A DNA stretch of 64,000 nt from Bradyrhizobium commune (GCF_015624505.1 NZ_CP061379.1:1054001-1118000), one strand, 5' to 3'; shown: positions 42,970 through 53,527, numbered from the stretch's first letter. Notes: generated by a model from the sequence alone, not told the origin. Made by a program: numbers and translations.

Positions 42970-43470
42970 ATGCGTAAAGAGTTCCTGCGCCGCCATGCGC
43001 GCGTCTGTCTTCTGGTTGCGGCTGCCGTGCTGGCTTCGCCCGCGGCTGGTCTTGCCGAACCCACCGCCGATACCATCGCCGTCAATGTCGACCAGGCCAA
43101 GCTGGTCCGGCTGCCCGGCAAGGTGGCGACGATCGTGGTCGGGAATCCCCTGATCGCAGACGTCACGCTCCAGCCCGGCGGCATGATTGTCGTGACCGGG
43201 AAGGGCTACGGCGCCACCAATTTCATCGCGCTCGACCGTAGCGGCGAGATCCTGGTCGACCGCCAGATCCAGGTCGAAGGCCCGAGCGACCGGCTCGTCA
43301 CCGTCTACCGCGGGGTCGAGCGGGAATCCTATAGCTGCATGCCCGTCTGCCAGCGCCGCGTGACGCTTGGCGACAGCGACAACTATTTCAACACGACGAT
43401 GAACCAGGCCGGTACGCTGAGCAGCAATGCCAGTGGCAGCGGTGGCGGCGCGGCCGCCAAGACGAACTAA
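42970..43470 (+). CDS. Stand-alone pilus formation N-terminal domain protein
   Basis: Secreted protein of 166 aa. A signal peptide (VCLLVAAAVLASPAAGLAEP) precedes a domain that matches the N-terminal pilus/secretin domain of CpaC: VNVDQAKLVRLPGKVATIVVGNPLIADVTLQPGG, then VTGKGYGATNFIALDRSGEIL. A Gly/Ser-rich tail ends the protein. The secretin core is absent. CYSCMPVCQ-like cysteines (YSCMPVCQRR) may form a disulfide. It is encoded just upstream of two TadE-like genes, so it probably belongs to the same pilus system. Confidence 0.85.
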   Translation: MRKEFLRRHARVCLLVAAAVLASPAAGLAEPTADTIAVNVDQAKLVRLPGKVATIVVGNPLIADVTLQPGGMIVVTGKGYGATNFIALDRSGEILVDRQIQVEGPSDRLVTVYRGVERESYSCMPVCQRRVTLGDSDNYFNTTMNQAGTLSSNASGSGGGAAAKTN

Positions 43471-43701
43471 CAAGACCAACTCGCGAGACAAGCAAGCAAG
43501 ACCGGCCAGTGGTCGGGACCATCCGGTCCCGCGCGGTGCCGTCTTGCATGCGTTCTGTCCTCGCGGCGTCCAAGGGCCGGCGTGGTTAACCCGCGCTTAA
43601 CGGCGCGATCCGGTCCGCGCGGATTGTCTGAAACACTTAAACAATCAGTTTCCGATATTGATCGGGGCAGATGATCGCCGCCGCCTGAGGAATTTTACGC
43701 G

Positions 43702-44280
43702 ATGCCATCGCCTGCACCTTCGAGGTTCACGCTCCGGACCGCGCTGCGCCGGTTTCGCGGCAACCGCCACGGATCAGCAGCGGTCGAGTTTGCGCTGGTC
43801 GCGCCGATCTTCTTTGGGCTGCTGTTCGCCATCATCGAGACGGCGCTGGTGTTCTTCTCGGGCCAGGTGCTCGAGACCATCACGCAGAATTCCGCACGCG
43901 TGGTGCTGACCGGCCAGGCGCAGTCGGGTTCAGTGACGGCCTGCGCGGTGTCCGGCGTCGCCGCGCCCTGCACGCAGGCGACGTTCAAGACTTACGTCTG
44001 CACCCAGATCCCGGCACTGTTCAATTGCAATAGTCTTTATGTCGAGGTCACCAGCTTCTCGTCCTTCTCTGCGGTAACGCTGCCGACCCATCTCGATGCG
44101 GCCTGCAACTTCGACACCAACATGACCTACAGCGCGGGCAGCGCGGGCGATATCGTGGTGGTCCGGCTGTTCTATCAGTGGCCGCTGTTCGTGACCGGGC
44201 TCGGTTACAACATCGGCTGCGGCAGCACCAGCAAGCGGCTGCTCGTGGCGACCGCTGCGTTCAAGAACGAGCCCTACTAG
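43702..44280 (+). CDS. TadE-like pilus assembly protein (first)
   Basis: Pseudopilin-like protein of 192 aa. The N-terminal basic region with RFRGNRHG is followed by SAAVEFALVAPIFFGLLFAIIETALVFF, the TadE signature with the conserved glutamate at the start of the helix. The C-terminal part is periplasmic and Cys-containing (CTQIPALFNCNSLYVEV). GAGGAATTT precedes the ATG. Paired with the next gene 13 bases downstream; TadE/F are processed by prepilin peptidase and needed for Flp pili. Confidence 0.88.
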   Translation: MPSPAPSRFTLRTALRRFRGNRHGSAAVEFALVAPIFFGLLFAIIETALVFFSGQVLETITQNSARVVLTGQAQSGSVTACAVSGVAAPCTQATFKTYVCTQIPALFNCNSLYVEVTSFSSFSAVTLPTHLDAACNFDTNMTYSAGSAGDIVVVRLFYQWPLFVTGLGYNIGCGSTSKRLLVATAAFKNEPY

Positions 44281-44293
44281 GACCAGCGGAACG

Positions 44294-44872
44294 ATGCAGA
44301 CGATTGCGAAATTCTGGCGGACGACCCGTCTCTCCGCATGCGAATTCCTGGCCGATGGCAGCGGGCTCGCGGCCACCGAATTCGCGGTCATCGTGCCGCT
44401 GATGCTGGTGATGTTCTTCGGCACGGTGGAGTTCTCGTCAGCCGTGGCGGTCGATCGCAAAGTGACGCTGATGGCGCGGACGCTGTCGGACCTCACCTCG
44501 CAGTCGACGTCGGTCGCCGATACCGACATGACCAATTTCTTCGCGGCCTCGACCGCGATCATGACGCCGTATTCGACCACGCCGATATCGTCGACGATCA
44601 GCGAGCTCTATGTCGATCCCTCGACCTTGATTGCGCATGTGCAGTGGAGCAAGGGCTCGGTGCCGCGGACCGCGAAATCCGTGGTCTCGATTCCGACGAC
44701 GCTTGCGATCGGTGGCACCTATCTGATCTTCAGCGAAGTCAGCTACACCTACACGCCGACCGTGGGTTACGTGCTCAAGAGCGCGATCACGCTGAGCGAC
44801 GTCGCCTATACCCGCCCGCGCCAGTCGACCTGCGTCTACTACAGCCCGGATACGGCCTGCACGACCTATTGA
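44294..44872 (+). CDS. TadE-like pilus assembly protein (second, TadF/G position)
   Basis: Second pseudopilin-like protein, also 192 aa. DGSGLAATEFAVIVPLMLVMFFGTVEFSSAVAVDRK is the TadE-type helix with the invariant glutamate. The periplasmic domain has an Ile/Thr/Ser-rich region and a Cys pair near the end (STCVYYSPDTACTTY). It forms a two-gene unit with the gene before it, closed by the bidirectional terminator at 44895-44926. Confidence 0.87.
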   Translation: MQTIAKFWRTTRLSACEFLADGSGLAATEFAVIVPLMLVMFFGTVEFSSAVAVDRKVTLMARTLSDLTSQSTSVADTDMTNFFAASTAIMTPYSTTPISSTISELYVDPSTLIAHVQWSKGSVPRTAKSVVSIPTTLAIGGTYLIFSEVSYTYTPTVGYVLKSAITLSDVAYTRPRQSTCVYYSPDTACTTY

Positions 44873-44894
44873 GCGCGTTCGCGTTCCGGGCATG

Positions 44895-44926
44895 AAAAAA
44901 GGCCGCGCATGCTGCACGGCCTTTTT
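44895..44926. terminator. Bidirectional Rho-independent terminator
   Basis: GGCCGCGCA and TGCACGGCC form a 9-bp stem with one mismatch, flanked by AAAAAA on the left and TTTTT on the right. It ends the plus-strand TadE pair and can also stop minus-strand transcripts from the cold-shock gene. Confidence 0.85.
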
Positions 44927-44990
44927 CCGTTGTCGGGTTCGCTCGCGCTGATCCCGTGCCCGCGAGGGCCGGACACGCAAGGGTCGCGCG

Positions 44991-45203
44991 TCAGCCTGCG
45001 TCGCGGAGATTGTCGGCGGCCGACTTGCCGGACCGGCGATCGGCGACGATCTCGTAGGAGAGCTTCTGGCCTTCGCGCAGCGAGCCGAGGCCGGCGCGCT
45101 CGACGGCGCTGATGTGAACGAATACGTCCTTGCCGCCGTCGTCGGGCTGAATGAAGCCATAGCCCTTGGTCGCGTTAAACCACTTCACGGTTCCCATGCT
45201 CAC
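44991..45203 (-). CDS. Cold-shock protein, CspA family
   Basis: Single cold-shock domain protein of 70 aa. RNA-binding motifs: KGYGFIQ (RNP1) and DVFVHIS (RNP2), after [14 protein letters not shown]. Two ATGs are possible (45203 or 45197). It acts as a nucleic-acid chaperone that melts mRNA structure. It is encoded near IF-1 and a DEAD-box helicase on the same strand, all of which help translation in the cold. The leader to its right (45204-45475) contains strong inverted repeats. Confidence 0.95.
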   Translation of the reverse strand: MSMGTVKWFNATKGYGFIQPDDGGKDVFVHISAVERAGLGSLREGQKLSYEIVADRRSGKSAADNLRDAG

Positions 45204-45401
45204 GGGGGTAGTCCCTTCTCAGATACACAATGGTAGCGCCCGCTCGCGCGGGCTGGTTAGGTTAGATCGAATTTTTGGAAGGGTCGTCAGCGTGTCTGAA
45301 CCGGCTGTACCGGTGGATGCTAATGTCGTCCGGCCGAAAATCGATTAATTCATTTTATTGGAAATAAGGCGCCAAAACAATCCTGACGTGCACGATTTTT
45401 T

Positions 45402-45428
45402 GATCCGCCGTGATGTCCACGGCGGATC
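45402..45428. repeat. Perfect 11-bp stem hairpin upstream of the cold-shock gene
   Basis: GATCCGCCGTG and CACGGCGGATC flank a five-base ATGTC loop. It lies about 200 bases upstream of the cold-shock start and lacks a T tract on either strand on the exit side, so it is not a classical terminator. Confidence 0.7.
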
Positions 45429-45450
45429 AGCATACAGATCAGAATTTTAA

Positions 45451-45470
45451 TTCCGCGCTTGCGCGCGGAA
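45451..45470 (-). terminator. Hairpin after infA
   Basis: TTCCGCGC and GCGCGGAA pair with a four-base loop five bases after the infA stop; on the minus strand it is followed by TTAAAATT. The T run is weak, so termination may be partial. Confidence 0.55.
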
Positions 45471-45475
45471 CGGCA

Positions 45476-45766
45476 TTAGCGACGGCGGAATTGGCCGCCG
45501 CGCTGCGCGCCACCCCGCGGCGGTCCGCCGGGCGTTGATGGACGTTCGTCCTTGTGGCGGAAAATCAGCCGGCCCTTCTCAAGATCATAGGGCGACATCT
45601 CCACCGTCACGCGGTCTCCCGCCAGCGTCTTGATGCGGTTCTTCTTCATCTTGCCGGCAGTGTAGGCAACGATCTCGTGCCCGGCGTCGAGCTGCACGCG
45701 GTAACGCGCGTCGGGGAGGATTTCGGTGACCAGTCCTTCGAACTGGATCAGCTCTTCCTTAGCCAT
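45476..45766 (-). CDS. infA: Translation initiation factor IF-1, extended
   Basis: S1-fold IF-1 of 96 aa: [70 protein letters not shown] is reproduced in order in segments, covering the usual ~72 residues. A further ~22 residues rich in Pro, Gly and Arg ([17 protein letters not shown]) extend the C-terminus. It binds the A site of the 30S subunit during initiation. The extension could add RNA affinity. It follows the DEAD-box helicase by 23 bases and is likely co-transcribed with it. Confidence 0.93.
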   Translation of the reverse strand: MAKEELIQFEGLVTEILPDARYRVQLDAGHEIVAYTAGKMKKNRIKTLAGDRVTVEMSPYDLEKGRLIFRHKDERPSTPGGPPRGGAQRGGQFRRR

Positions 45767-45789
45767 GAATTTCTCCAGGTCGTGGACGG

Positions 45790-47364
<1,575 letters not shown>

Positions 47365-47867
47365 GTCAAAAGCGTTCGCCCGGCGCAGTCAGCGGGGCGC
47401 GCGCAAAAGGGTGTCAAAAAGACACCTGCGTGTTTGGGGTGTCGGATGGCTTGGTGAGATGGGGCAAGCCAGAGGCCCGTACGGGCTTAAGAACACGCGG
47501 CTCGCAACGACCGCTCGATTCGCAAGCGATCTCCACCGCTATATGGAACATTGACGCGGCGGTTTCAAGGCAGGCGTTCGCCCGGCATCGATTGCGGTGC
47601 AAAAATGGTTATGCCGGAATTTTAGCCAGACGCAACCTTTTGCCTGAAAATTGGACCGTCTGCCGCATTAGCATACATTTTATTCGCTCAAGTTTTAAGC
47701 AGATGGACTGCGGCGAAACTTTGATTACGACAAAATTATTGAGCCTGACCAAAGACTTGGCAGGTGCCCAAGCCATGGCATGGTTCTTGCGATTCCGTTA
47801 ATCGCAGGCGGCCGTGGGGCCGTTTCGCAGCGTCTTTTCACGTCTGCGTCAGGGAGATGATACACAA
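47365..47867. other. Divergent control region between helicase and urt genes
   Basis: About 500 bases without a convincing gene. On the helicase side are small inverted repeats (GGTGTC-AAAAA-GACACC at 47410-47426 and the 12-base palindrome GCCCGTACGGGC at 47475-47486), suggesting a structured leader. The middle part (47600-47760) is AT-rich. The urt side holds the -24/-12 promoter at 47776-47790 and a GGTGCA half-site at 47596-47601 that could be part of an NtrC site. Confidence 0.65.
47776..47790 (+). promoter_or_regulatory. Sigma-54 (-24/-12) promoter of the urt operon
   Basis: TGGCATGGTTCTTGC matches the RpoN consensus TGGCAC/T-N5-TTGC with the GG and GC elements exactly 12 bases apart. 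It lies 78 bases upstream of the urtA start, so transcription should begin near 47802. RpoN promoters need an enhancer-binding protein; NtrC is the expected one for urea uptake, making the operon induced by nitrogen limitation. Confidence 0.82.
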
Positions 47868-49190
47868 ATGCTTACCAAATCCACTCATGATATAGCGGCG
47901 TCATTTAGCCGCCGCGGCGTGCTCGCCGCGACCGCCGGACTGATGCTCGGTCTGGCTTCCATTTCCGGCGCGAAGGCCGCGGACGACACCATCAAGGTCG
48001 GCGTGCTTCATTCTCTCTCGGGCACCATGGCCATCAGCGAAACCACGCTGAAGGACACCATCCTCTTCCTGATCGACGAGCAGAACAAGAAGGGCGGCGT
48101 GCTCGGCAAGAAGCTCGAGGCCGTCGTCGTCGACCCCGCCTCGAACTGGCCGCTGTTCGCCGAAAAGGCGCGCGAGCTGATCACCAAGGACAAGGTCTCG
48201 GTCGTGTTCGGCTGCTGGACCTCGGTGTCGCGCAAGTCGGTGCTCCCGGTGTTCAAGGAGCTCAACAACATCCTGTTCTACCCCGTGCAGTACGAGGGTG
48301 AGGAGAGCGAGCGCAACGTGTTCTACACCGGTGCTGCTCCGAACCAGCAGGCGATCCCGGCCGTCGACTATCTGATGAAGGAAGAGAAGGTGAAGCGCTG
48401 GGTGCTCGCGGGCACCGACTACGTCTATCCGCGCACCACCAACAAGATCCTGGAAGCCTATCTGAAGTCGAAGGGTGTCGCCCAGGACGACATCATGATC
48501 AACTACACGCCGTTCGGTCACTCCGACTGGCAGACGATCGTAGCCGACATCAAGAAGTTCGGCTCGGCCGGCAAGAAGACCGCGGTGGTCTCGACCATCA
48601 ACGGCGACGCCAACGTCCCCTTCTACAAGGAGCTCGGCAACCAGGGCATCAAGGCCAAGGACATCCCGGTGGTCGCGTTCTCGGTGGGTGAGGAAGAACT
48701 CGCCGGCATCGACACCAAGCCGCTGGTCGGCCATCTCGCCGCCTGGAACTACTTCGAGTCGATCAAGACGCCCGCCAACGAGAAGTTCATCAAGGACTGG
48801 CAGGCCTACACCAAGAACCCGAAGCGTACGACCAATGACCCGATGGAAGCGCATGTGATCGGCTTCAACATGTGGGTCAAGGCCGTCGAGAAGGTGAAGT
48901 CGACCGATCCGGACAAGGTGATCGACGCGCTTCCCGGCATCGAAGCCGCGAACCTGACCGGTGGCACCTCGAAGATGCTGCCGAACCACCACATCACCAA
49001 GCCGGTGTTCATCGGCGAGATCAAGGGCAACGGCCAGTTCGACGTGGTCTGGAAGACCCCGGGTCTCGTCGCTGGCGATGCCTGGTCGAAGGAGCTCGAT
49101 GGCTCCAAGGACCTGATCGGCGACTGGGTCGGCAAGAAGTGCGGCAACTTCAACACCAAGACCAACAAGTGCCTCGGTTCGGGCTCCTGA
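47868..49190 (+). CDS. urtA: Urea ABC transporter substrate-binding protein
   Basis: Periplasmic urea receptor of 440 aa (Peripla_BP_5 / FmdD-like). Twin-arginine signal SFSRRGVLAATAG (R15-R16) with an AKA-AD cleavage site; the mature part starts DDTIKVGVLHSLSGTMAISE, and FGCWTSVSRKSVLPVFKELNNILFYPVQYEGEE is diagnostic of UrtA. AGGGAG lies 11 bases before the ATG; longer open frames upstream overlap the promoter. First gene of the urt-ure island; a strong hairpin follows before urtB. Confidence 0.96.
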   Translation: MLTKSTHDIAASFSRRGVLAATAGLMLGLASISGAKAADDTIKVGVLHSLSGTMAISETTLKDTILFLIDEQNKKGGVLGKKLEAVVVDPASNWPLFAEKARELITKDKVSVVFGCWTSVSRKSVLPVFKELNNILFYPVQYEGEESERNVFYTGAAPNQQAIPAVDYLMKEEKVKRWVLAGTDYVYPRTTNKILEAYLKSKGVAQDDIMINYTPFGHSDWQTIVADIKKFGSAGKKTAVVSTINGDANVPFYKELGNQGIKAKDIPVVAFSVGEEELAGIDTKPLVGHLAAWNYFESIKTPANEKFIKDWQAYTKNPKRTTNDPMEAHVIGFNMWVKAVEKVKSTDPDKVIDALPGIEAANLTGGTSKMLPNHHITKPVFIGEIKGNGQFDVVWKTPGLVAGDAWSKELDGSKDLIGDWVGKKCGNFNTKTNKCLGSGS

Positions 49191-49232
49191 TCCGAGAGCA
49201 CGCGACTAAGGCCTGACGGCCAATTGCGATCG

Positions 49233-49260
49233 GAGAAGGCGGCGATCCCGCCGCCTTCTC
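49233..49260 (+). terminator. Strong hairpin between urtA and urtB
   Basis: GAGAAGGCGGCG and CGCCGCCTTCTC make a perfect 12-bp stem with an ATCC loop and no T tract. In ABC operons such structures stabilise the upstream receptor mRNA or attenuate read-through, giving more binding protein than permease. Confidence 0.7.
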
Positions 49261-49287
49261 CACCCATTTCTGCCGGGGTCATTCACA

Positions 49288-50895
49288 GTGCCAGCCAATT
49301 TGTCCGCCCGTCTCTGTTCGCTCCTGCTCTCATTGGTCCTGATCGCGTTCGCGTTGCCGGCCTTTGCCGGTCCGTTCGAGGATGCGGTCGCCAAATTCGC
49401 CAATGATGATTATTCCGATACGGAAGAGGCGATCGGCGTGGTCGCGAGCAGCGGCAACAAGCTTGCTTTTCCCATCATCAGCGCGCTCCAGGACGGCCGC
49501 CTCATGGCCGATCCGGACAGCAAGAAGGTTTACGTCACCGGCACCGACGGCAAGTCGATCGACGCTGCAACCGGCGAGGCAGTCGCCAGCGTTCCCGACA
49601 GCGCCAGCGCAGTTCGCCTCAACAATCGCCTGCGCCGCAGCGTCGACGCTGCGCTCGGCGGCCTGACGCTTCAGTCGCCGGATCTCGGAACGCGGCTCCA
49701 GGCCGCGCAATCCGTGTTCAAATCGCACGAGGAGACCGCGCTCGAGGCCGTCGACGGCGCGCTCGCCAAGGAAACCAACAAGTCGGTCAAGACGGCGCTC
49801 AGCGAAGCCCGCGCGGCGATCCTGCTGTTCAAGTCTGACGCGACCGAAGTCGAGAAGCTCGAGGCGGTCGCCACCATCAAGGCGCGCGGCGACCAGGAGG
49901 CAATGGCGCTGCTCACCGGCATGGGCGACCAGCCGGCCTCGGTGACCAAGGCCGCCGCCAGCGCCATCGGTTCGATCCAGAGCTCGCTCGCGGTGTGGTC
50001 CAGCGTGCAGAACGCCTGGTACGGGCTCTCGCTCGGCTCGGTGCTGCTGCTCGCCGCGATCGGGCTCGCCATCACCTTCGGCGTGATGGGCGTCATCAAC
50101 ATGGCCCACGGCGAGATGGTGATGATCGGCGCCTACACCACCTTCGTGGTGCAGGAGGTGATCCGCACCCGCTATCCCGCTCTGTTCGACTATTCGCTGC
50201 TGATCGCCGTGCCGCTCGCCTTCCTGGTCGCCGGCGCGATCGGCGTGCTGATCGAGCGCAGCATCATCCGCTTCCTCTACGGCAGGCCGCTGGAAACGCT
50301 GCTTGCGACCTGGGGCCTGTCGCTGGTGCTCCAGCAGGCCGTGCGCACCATGTTCGGTCCGACCAATCGCGAGGTCGGCAACCCCTCGTGGATGAGCGGC
50401 GCGTTCGAGCTCGGCCAGATTACCATTACCTATAACCGGCTCTGGATCCTTGTCTTCACGCTTGCGGTGTTCGCGATCCTGCTCGCCATGCTGCGCTTTA
50501 CCGCGCTTGGCCTCGAGATGCGCGCGGTGACGCAGAATCGCCGCATGGCAGCGTCCATGGGCATCGCTACCTCGCGCGTCGACGCGCTGACCTTTGGTCT
50601 CGGCTCCGGCATTGCCGGCATCGCCGGCGTGGCGCTGTCGCAGATCGACAATGTCAGCCCCAATCTCGGCCAGAGCTACATCATCGACAGCTTCATGGTC
50701 GTGGTGTTCGGCGGGGTCGGCAATCTCTGGGGCACGCTGGTCGGCGCCTTTACGCTCGGTATCGCCAACAAGTTCCTGGAGCCGGTCGCCGGCGCCGTGC
50801 TCGGCAAGATCGCCATCCTGGTCCTGATCATCCTGTTCATTCAAAAGCGGCCGCGCGGACTGTTCGCGCTCAAGGGCCGTGCGGTGGAAGCATGA
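49288..50895 (+). CDS. urtB: Urea ABC transporter permease UrtB
   Basis: Inner-membrane permease of 535 aa, branched-chain-amino-acid type (LivH-like). A signal-like start and a ~210-residue periplasmic domain (FEDAVAKFANDDYSDTEEAI, DAALGGLTLQSPDLGTRLQAA), typical only of UrtB, precede the channel with GVMGVINMAHGEMVMIGAY and VIERSIIRFLYGRPLETLLATWGLSL (seen with a leading L). GTG is the apparent start. It overlaps urtC by four bases. Confidence 0.95.
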   Translation: MPANLSARLCSLLLSLVLIAFALPAFAGPFEDAVAKFANDDYSDTEEAIGVVASSGNKLAFPIISALQDGRLMADPDSKKVYVTGTDGKSIDAATGEAVASVPDSASAVRLNNRLRRSVDAALGGLTLQSPDLGTRLQAAQSVFKSHEETALEAVDGALAKETNKSVKTALSEARAAILLFKSDATEVEKLEAVATIKARGDQEAMALLTGMGDQPASVTKAAASAIGSIQSSLAVWSSVQNAWYGLSLGSVLLLAAIGLAITFGVMGVINMAHGEMVMIGAYTTFVVQEVIRTRYPALFDYSLLIAVPLAFLVAGAIGVLIERSIIRFLYGRPLETLLATWGLSLVLQQAVRTMFGPTNREVGNPSWMSGAFELGQITITYNRLWILVFTLAVFAILLAMLRFTALGLEMRAVTQNRRMAASMGIATSRVDALTFGLGSGIAGIAGVALSQIDNVSPNLGQSYIIDSFMVVVFGGVGNLWGTLVGAFTLGIANKFLEPVAGAVLGKIAILVLIILFIQKRPRGLFALKGRAVEA

Positions 50896-52061
50896 CCCCT
50901 CACATGCTGACGCGATCGCTGGACCGCGGCGCGATGATTTTCCTCGCCGTCGTCGCGGCCTGCGGCATTCTGATCCCGCTCTCCAACCTGCTGCTGCCGG
51001 CGGGCTCGTTCCTGCAAGTGCCGACCTATCTCGTCGCGCTCTGGGGCAAGTATGTCTGCTACGCCATCCTCGCGCTCTCGATCGACCTGATCTGGGGCTA
51101 TTGCGGCATCCTCTCGCTCGGCCATGGCGCCTTCTTCGCGCTCGGTGGCTACGCCATGGGCATGTACCTGATGCGGCAGATCGGCACCCGCGGCGTCTAT
51201 GGCAACCCGATCCTGCCGGACTTCATGGTGTTCCTGAACTATCCGAAACTGCCGTGGTACTGGCACGGCTTCGACATGTTCTGGTTCGCGGCGCTGATGG
51301 TGCTGTTCGTGCCTGGGCTACTCGCCTTCTGCTTCGGCTGGCTCGCCTTCCGCTCCCGCGTCACCGGCGTGTATTTGTCGATCATCACCCAGGCGATGAC
51401 CTATGCGCTGCTGCTCGCCTTCTTCCGTAACGATTTCGGCTTCGGCGGCAATAACGGCCTGACCGATTTCAAGGACATCTTGGGCTTCAACGTGCAGGCT
51501 GACGGCACCCGCGCGGCGCTGTTCATGCTGAGCTGCCTCGGCCTGATCATCAGCTTCCTGATCTGTCGCGCGGTCGTGTCCTCCAAGCTCGGCAAGGTGC
51601 TGATCGCGATCCGCGATGCGGAATCGCGCAGCCGGTTCCTCGGTTACCGCGTCGAATCCTACAAATTGTTCGTCTTCACGCTCTCGGCCTGCATGGCCGG
51701 CGTCGCCGGCGCGCTCTATGTGCCGCAGGTCGGCATCATCAACCCGAGCGAATTCGCGCCGGGCAATTCGATCGAGGCGGTGATCTGGGTCGCGGTGGGT
51801 GGCCGCGGCACTTTGGTCGGCGCGGCCCTCGGTGCCGTCGTCGTCAACTACGCCAAGACGCTTTTCACCTCCGGCGCGCTCGCGCCCTATTGGCTGTTCA
51901 TGCTGGGCGCGATGTTCATCCTGGTGACGCTGCTGTTGCCCAAGGGCATCGTCGGCACCTTCAGTGCCTGGCGGGAACAGTCGAAGGAGAAACGCCCAGC
52001 CGAGACCACCGCGAGTGCTGCGGCCGAAGACGGCGTCACCGAACCGAAAATGGCGGAGTAA
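50892..52061 (+). CDS. urtC: Urea ABC transporter permease UrtC
   Basis: LivM-like permease of 389 aa. GYCGILSLGHGAFFALGGYAMGMYLM is the characteristic early motif; the conserved EAA-like loop AIRDAESRSRFLGYRVESYK and VIWVAVGGRGTLVGAALGA follow. The C-terminal cytoplasmic tail is Glu/Lys/Ala-rich. It pairs with UrtB; the start overlaps the urtB stop (ATGA) and urtD begins six bases after its stop. Confidence 0.95.
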   Translation: MTPHMLTRSLDRGAMIFLAVVAACGILIPLSNLLLPAGSFLQVPTYLVALWGKYVCYAILALSIDLIWGYCGILSLGHGAFFALGGYAMGMYLMRQIGTRGVYGNPILPDFMVFLNYPKLPWYWHGFDMFWFAALMVLFVPGLLAFCFGWLAFRSRVTGVYLSIITQAMTYALLLAFFRNDFGFGGNNGLTDFKDILGFNVQADGTRAALFMLSCLGLIISFLICRAVVSSKLGKVLIAIRDAESRSRFLGYRVESYKLFVFTLSACMAGVAGALYVPQVGIINPSEFAPGNSIEAVIWVAVGGRGTLVGAALGAVVVNYAKTLFTSGALAPYWLFMLGAMFILVTLLLPKGIVGTFSAWREQSKEKRPAETTASAAAEDGVTEPKMAE

Positions 52062-52066
52062 GCGCG

Positions 52067-52828
52067 ATGAACGTCATGGACACTCGCGCAACCTCCGCAC
52101 TGCTTTATCTCGATGGCGTGCACGTCTCGTTCGACGGCTTCCACGCCATCAACAATCTGTCGCTGACGCTCGCGCCCGGCGAGATGCGTGCGATCATCGG
52201 CCCCAATGGCGCCGGCAAGACCACGATGATGGACATCATCACCGGCAAGACCAAGCCGGACGAGGGCACGGTGCTGTTCGACGGCGTCACCGACCTGACG
52301 CGGCTGGACGAGACCCGCATCGCCGAGCTCGGCATCGGCCGCAAATTCCAGAAGCCGACCGTGTTCGAGAGCCAGACCGTGCAGGACAACCTGCTGCTCG
52401 CGCTCAACGTCGATCACAGCGTCAAGGGCACGCTGTTCTGGCGCGGCAGCAAGGCCGAGTCCGAGCGCATCGACAAGGTGCTGGAGACGATCCGCCTCAC
52501 CGACGCCCGCAACCGGCTCGCCGGCAGCCTCAGCCATGGACAGAAGCAATGGCTCGAGATCGGCATGCTGCTTGCGCAGGATCCGAAGCTGCTGCTGGTC
52601 GACGAGCCTGTTGCCGGCATGACCGACGTCGAGACGCATCTCACCGCCGAGCTGCTAAAAGAGATCAACAAGACGCATACCGTCATGGTGGTCGAGCACG
52701 ACATGACCTTCGTGCGCGAGCTCGGCGTCAAGGTCACCTGCCTGCACGAAGGCACGGTGCTCGCGGAAGGAACCATCGACCAGGTCTCGTCCAATGAGCG
52801 GGTCATCGAAGTCTATCTGGGACGCTGA
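52067..52828 (+). CDS. urtD: Urea ABC transporter ATP-binding protein UrtD
   Basis: LivG-like ATPase of 253 aa. Walker A GPNGAGKTTMMDIITGKTKP, signature LSHGQKQWLEIGMLL (the SHGQKQWLEI form is specific to UrtD), Walker B LLLVDEPVAGMTD and the switch histidine VVEHDMTFV. It drives transport together with UrtE. Spacing to both neighbours is only a few bases. Confidence 0.96.
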   Translation: MNVMDTRATSALLYLDGVHVSFDGFHAINNLSLTLAPGEMRAIIGPNGAGKTTMMDIITGKTKPDEGTVLFDGVTDLTRLDETRIAELGIGRKFQKPTVFESQTVQDNLLLALNVDHSVKGTLFWRGSKAESERIDKVLETIRLTDARNRLAGSLSHGQKQWLEIGMLLAQDPKLLLVDEPVAGMTDVETHLTAELLKEINKTHTVMVVEHDMTFVRELGVKVTCLHEGTVLAEGTIDQVSSNERVIEVYLGR

Positions 52829-52831
52829 GCA

Positions 52832-53527
52832 ATGCTTGAGGTCAAGGACATCAACCTGTTCTACGGCGCGGCGCAGGCCCTGCGCGGCGTCTCGATTTCG
52901 GCCGAACCCGGCAAGGTCACCTGCGTGCTCGGGCGCAACGGCGTAGGCAAGACCTCGCTGCTGCGTGCCATGGTCGGGCAATATCCGATCTCCTCCGGTG
53001 CGATCGTGCTCGACGGCAACGACATCACCGGCTTGAAGCCCTACGAGCGGGCGCGCAAGGGCATCGGCTTCGTGCCGCAGGGCCGCGAGATTTTTCCGCT
53101 GCTAACGGTCGAGGAGAACCTCAAGACCGGCTTCGGCCCGCTCAAGCGCGAGGACAAGCACATTCCAGACGACGTGTTCTCGCTGTTTCCGGTGCTGCAA
53201 TCCATGCTCGGCCGGCGCGGCGGCGATCTCTCGGGCGGCCAGCAACAGCAACTCGCGATCGGCCGCGCGCTGGTGATGCGACCGAAGCTGCTGCTGCTCG
53301 ACGAGCCGACCGAGGGCATCCAGCCCTCGATCATCAAGGACATCGGCCGCGCCATCTCCTATCTGCGCAACCTCGGCAACATCGCTATCGTGCTGGTCGA
53401 ACAATATCTCGACTTTGCCTGCGAACTCGGCGACAGTTTCGCCGTGATGGATCGCGGCGCGGTGAAGTTCACCTGCGACCGCTCCAATCTCGACCCGAGC
53501 GAGATCAGCCGCCAGATGGCGCTGTAA
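52832..53527 (+). CDS. urtE: Urea ABC transporter ATP-binding protein UrtE
   Basis: LivF-like ATPase of 231 aa. Walker A GRNGVGKTSLLRAMVG, the LivF-type FVPQGREIFPLLTVEENLKTG, signature LSGGQQQQLAIGRAL and Walker B LLLLDEPTEGIQPS. The C-terminal VEQYLDFACELGDSFAVMDRG is typical of UrtE. It is the last transporter gene; ureD follows 36 bases later without a terminator, so urea uptake and urease are probably one transcript. Confidence 0.96.
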   Translation: MLEVKDINLFYGAAQALRGVSISAEPGKVTCVLGRNGVGKTSLLRAMVGQYPISSGAIVLDGNDITGLKPYERARKGIGFVPQGREIFPLLTVEENLKTGFGPLKREDKHIPDDVFSLFPVLQSMLGRRGGDLSGGQQQQLAIGRALVMRPKLLLLDEPTEGIQPSIIKDIGRAISYLRNLGNIAIVLVEQYLDFACELGDSFAVMDRGAVKFTCDRSNLDPSEISRQMAL

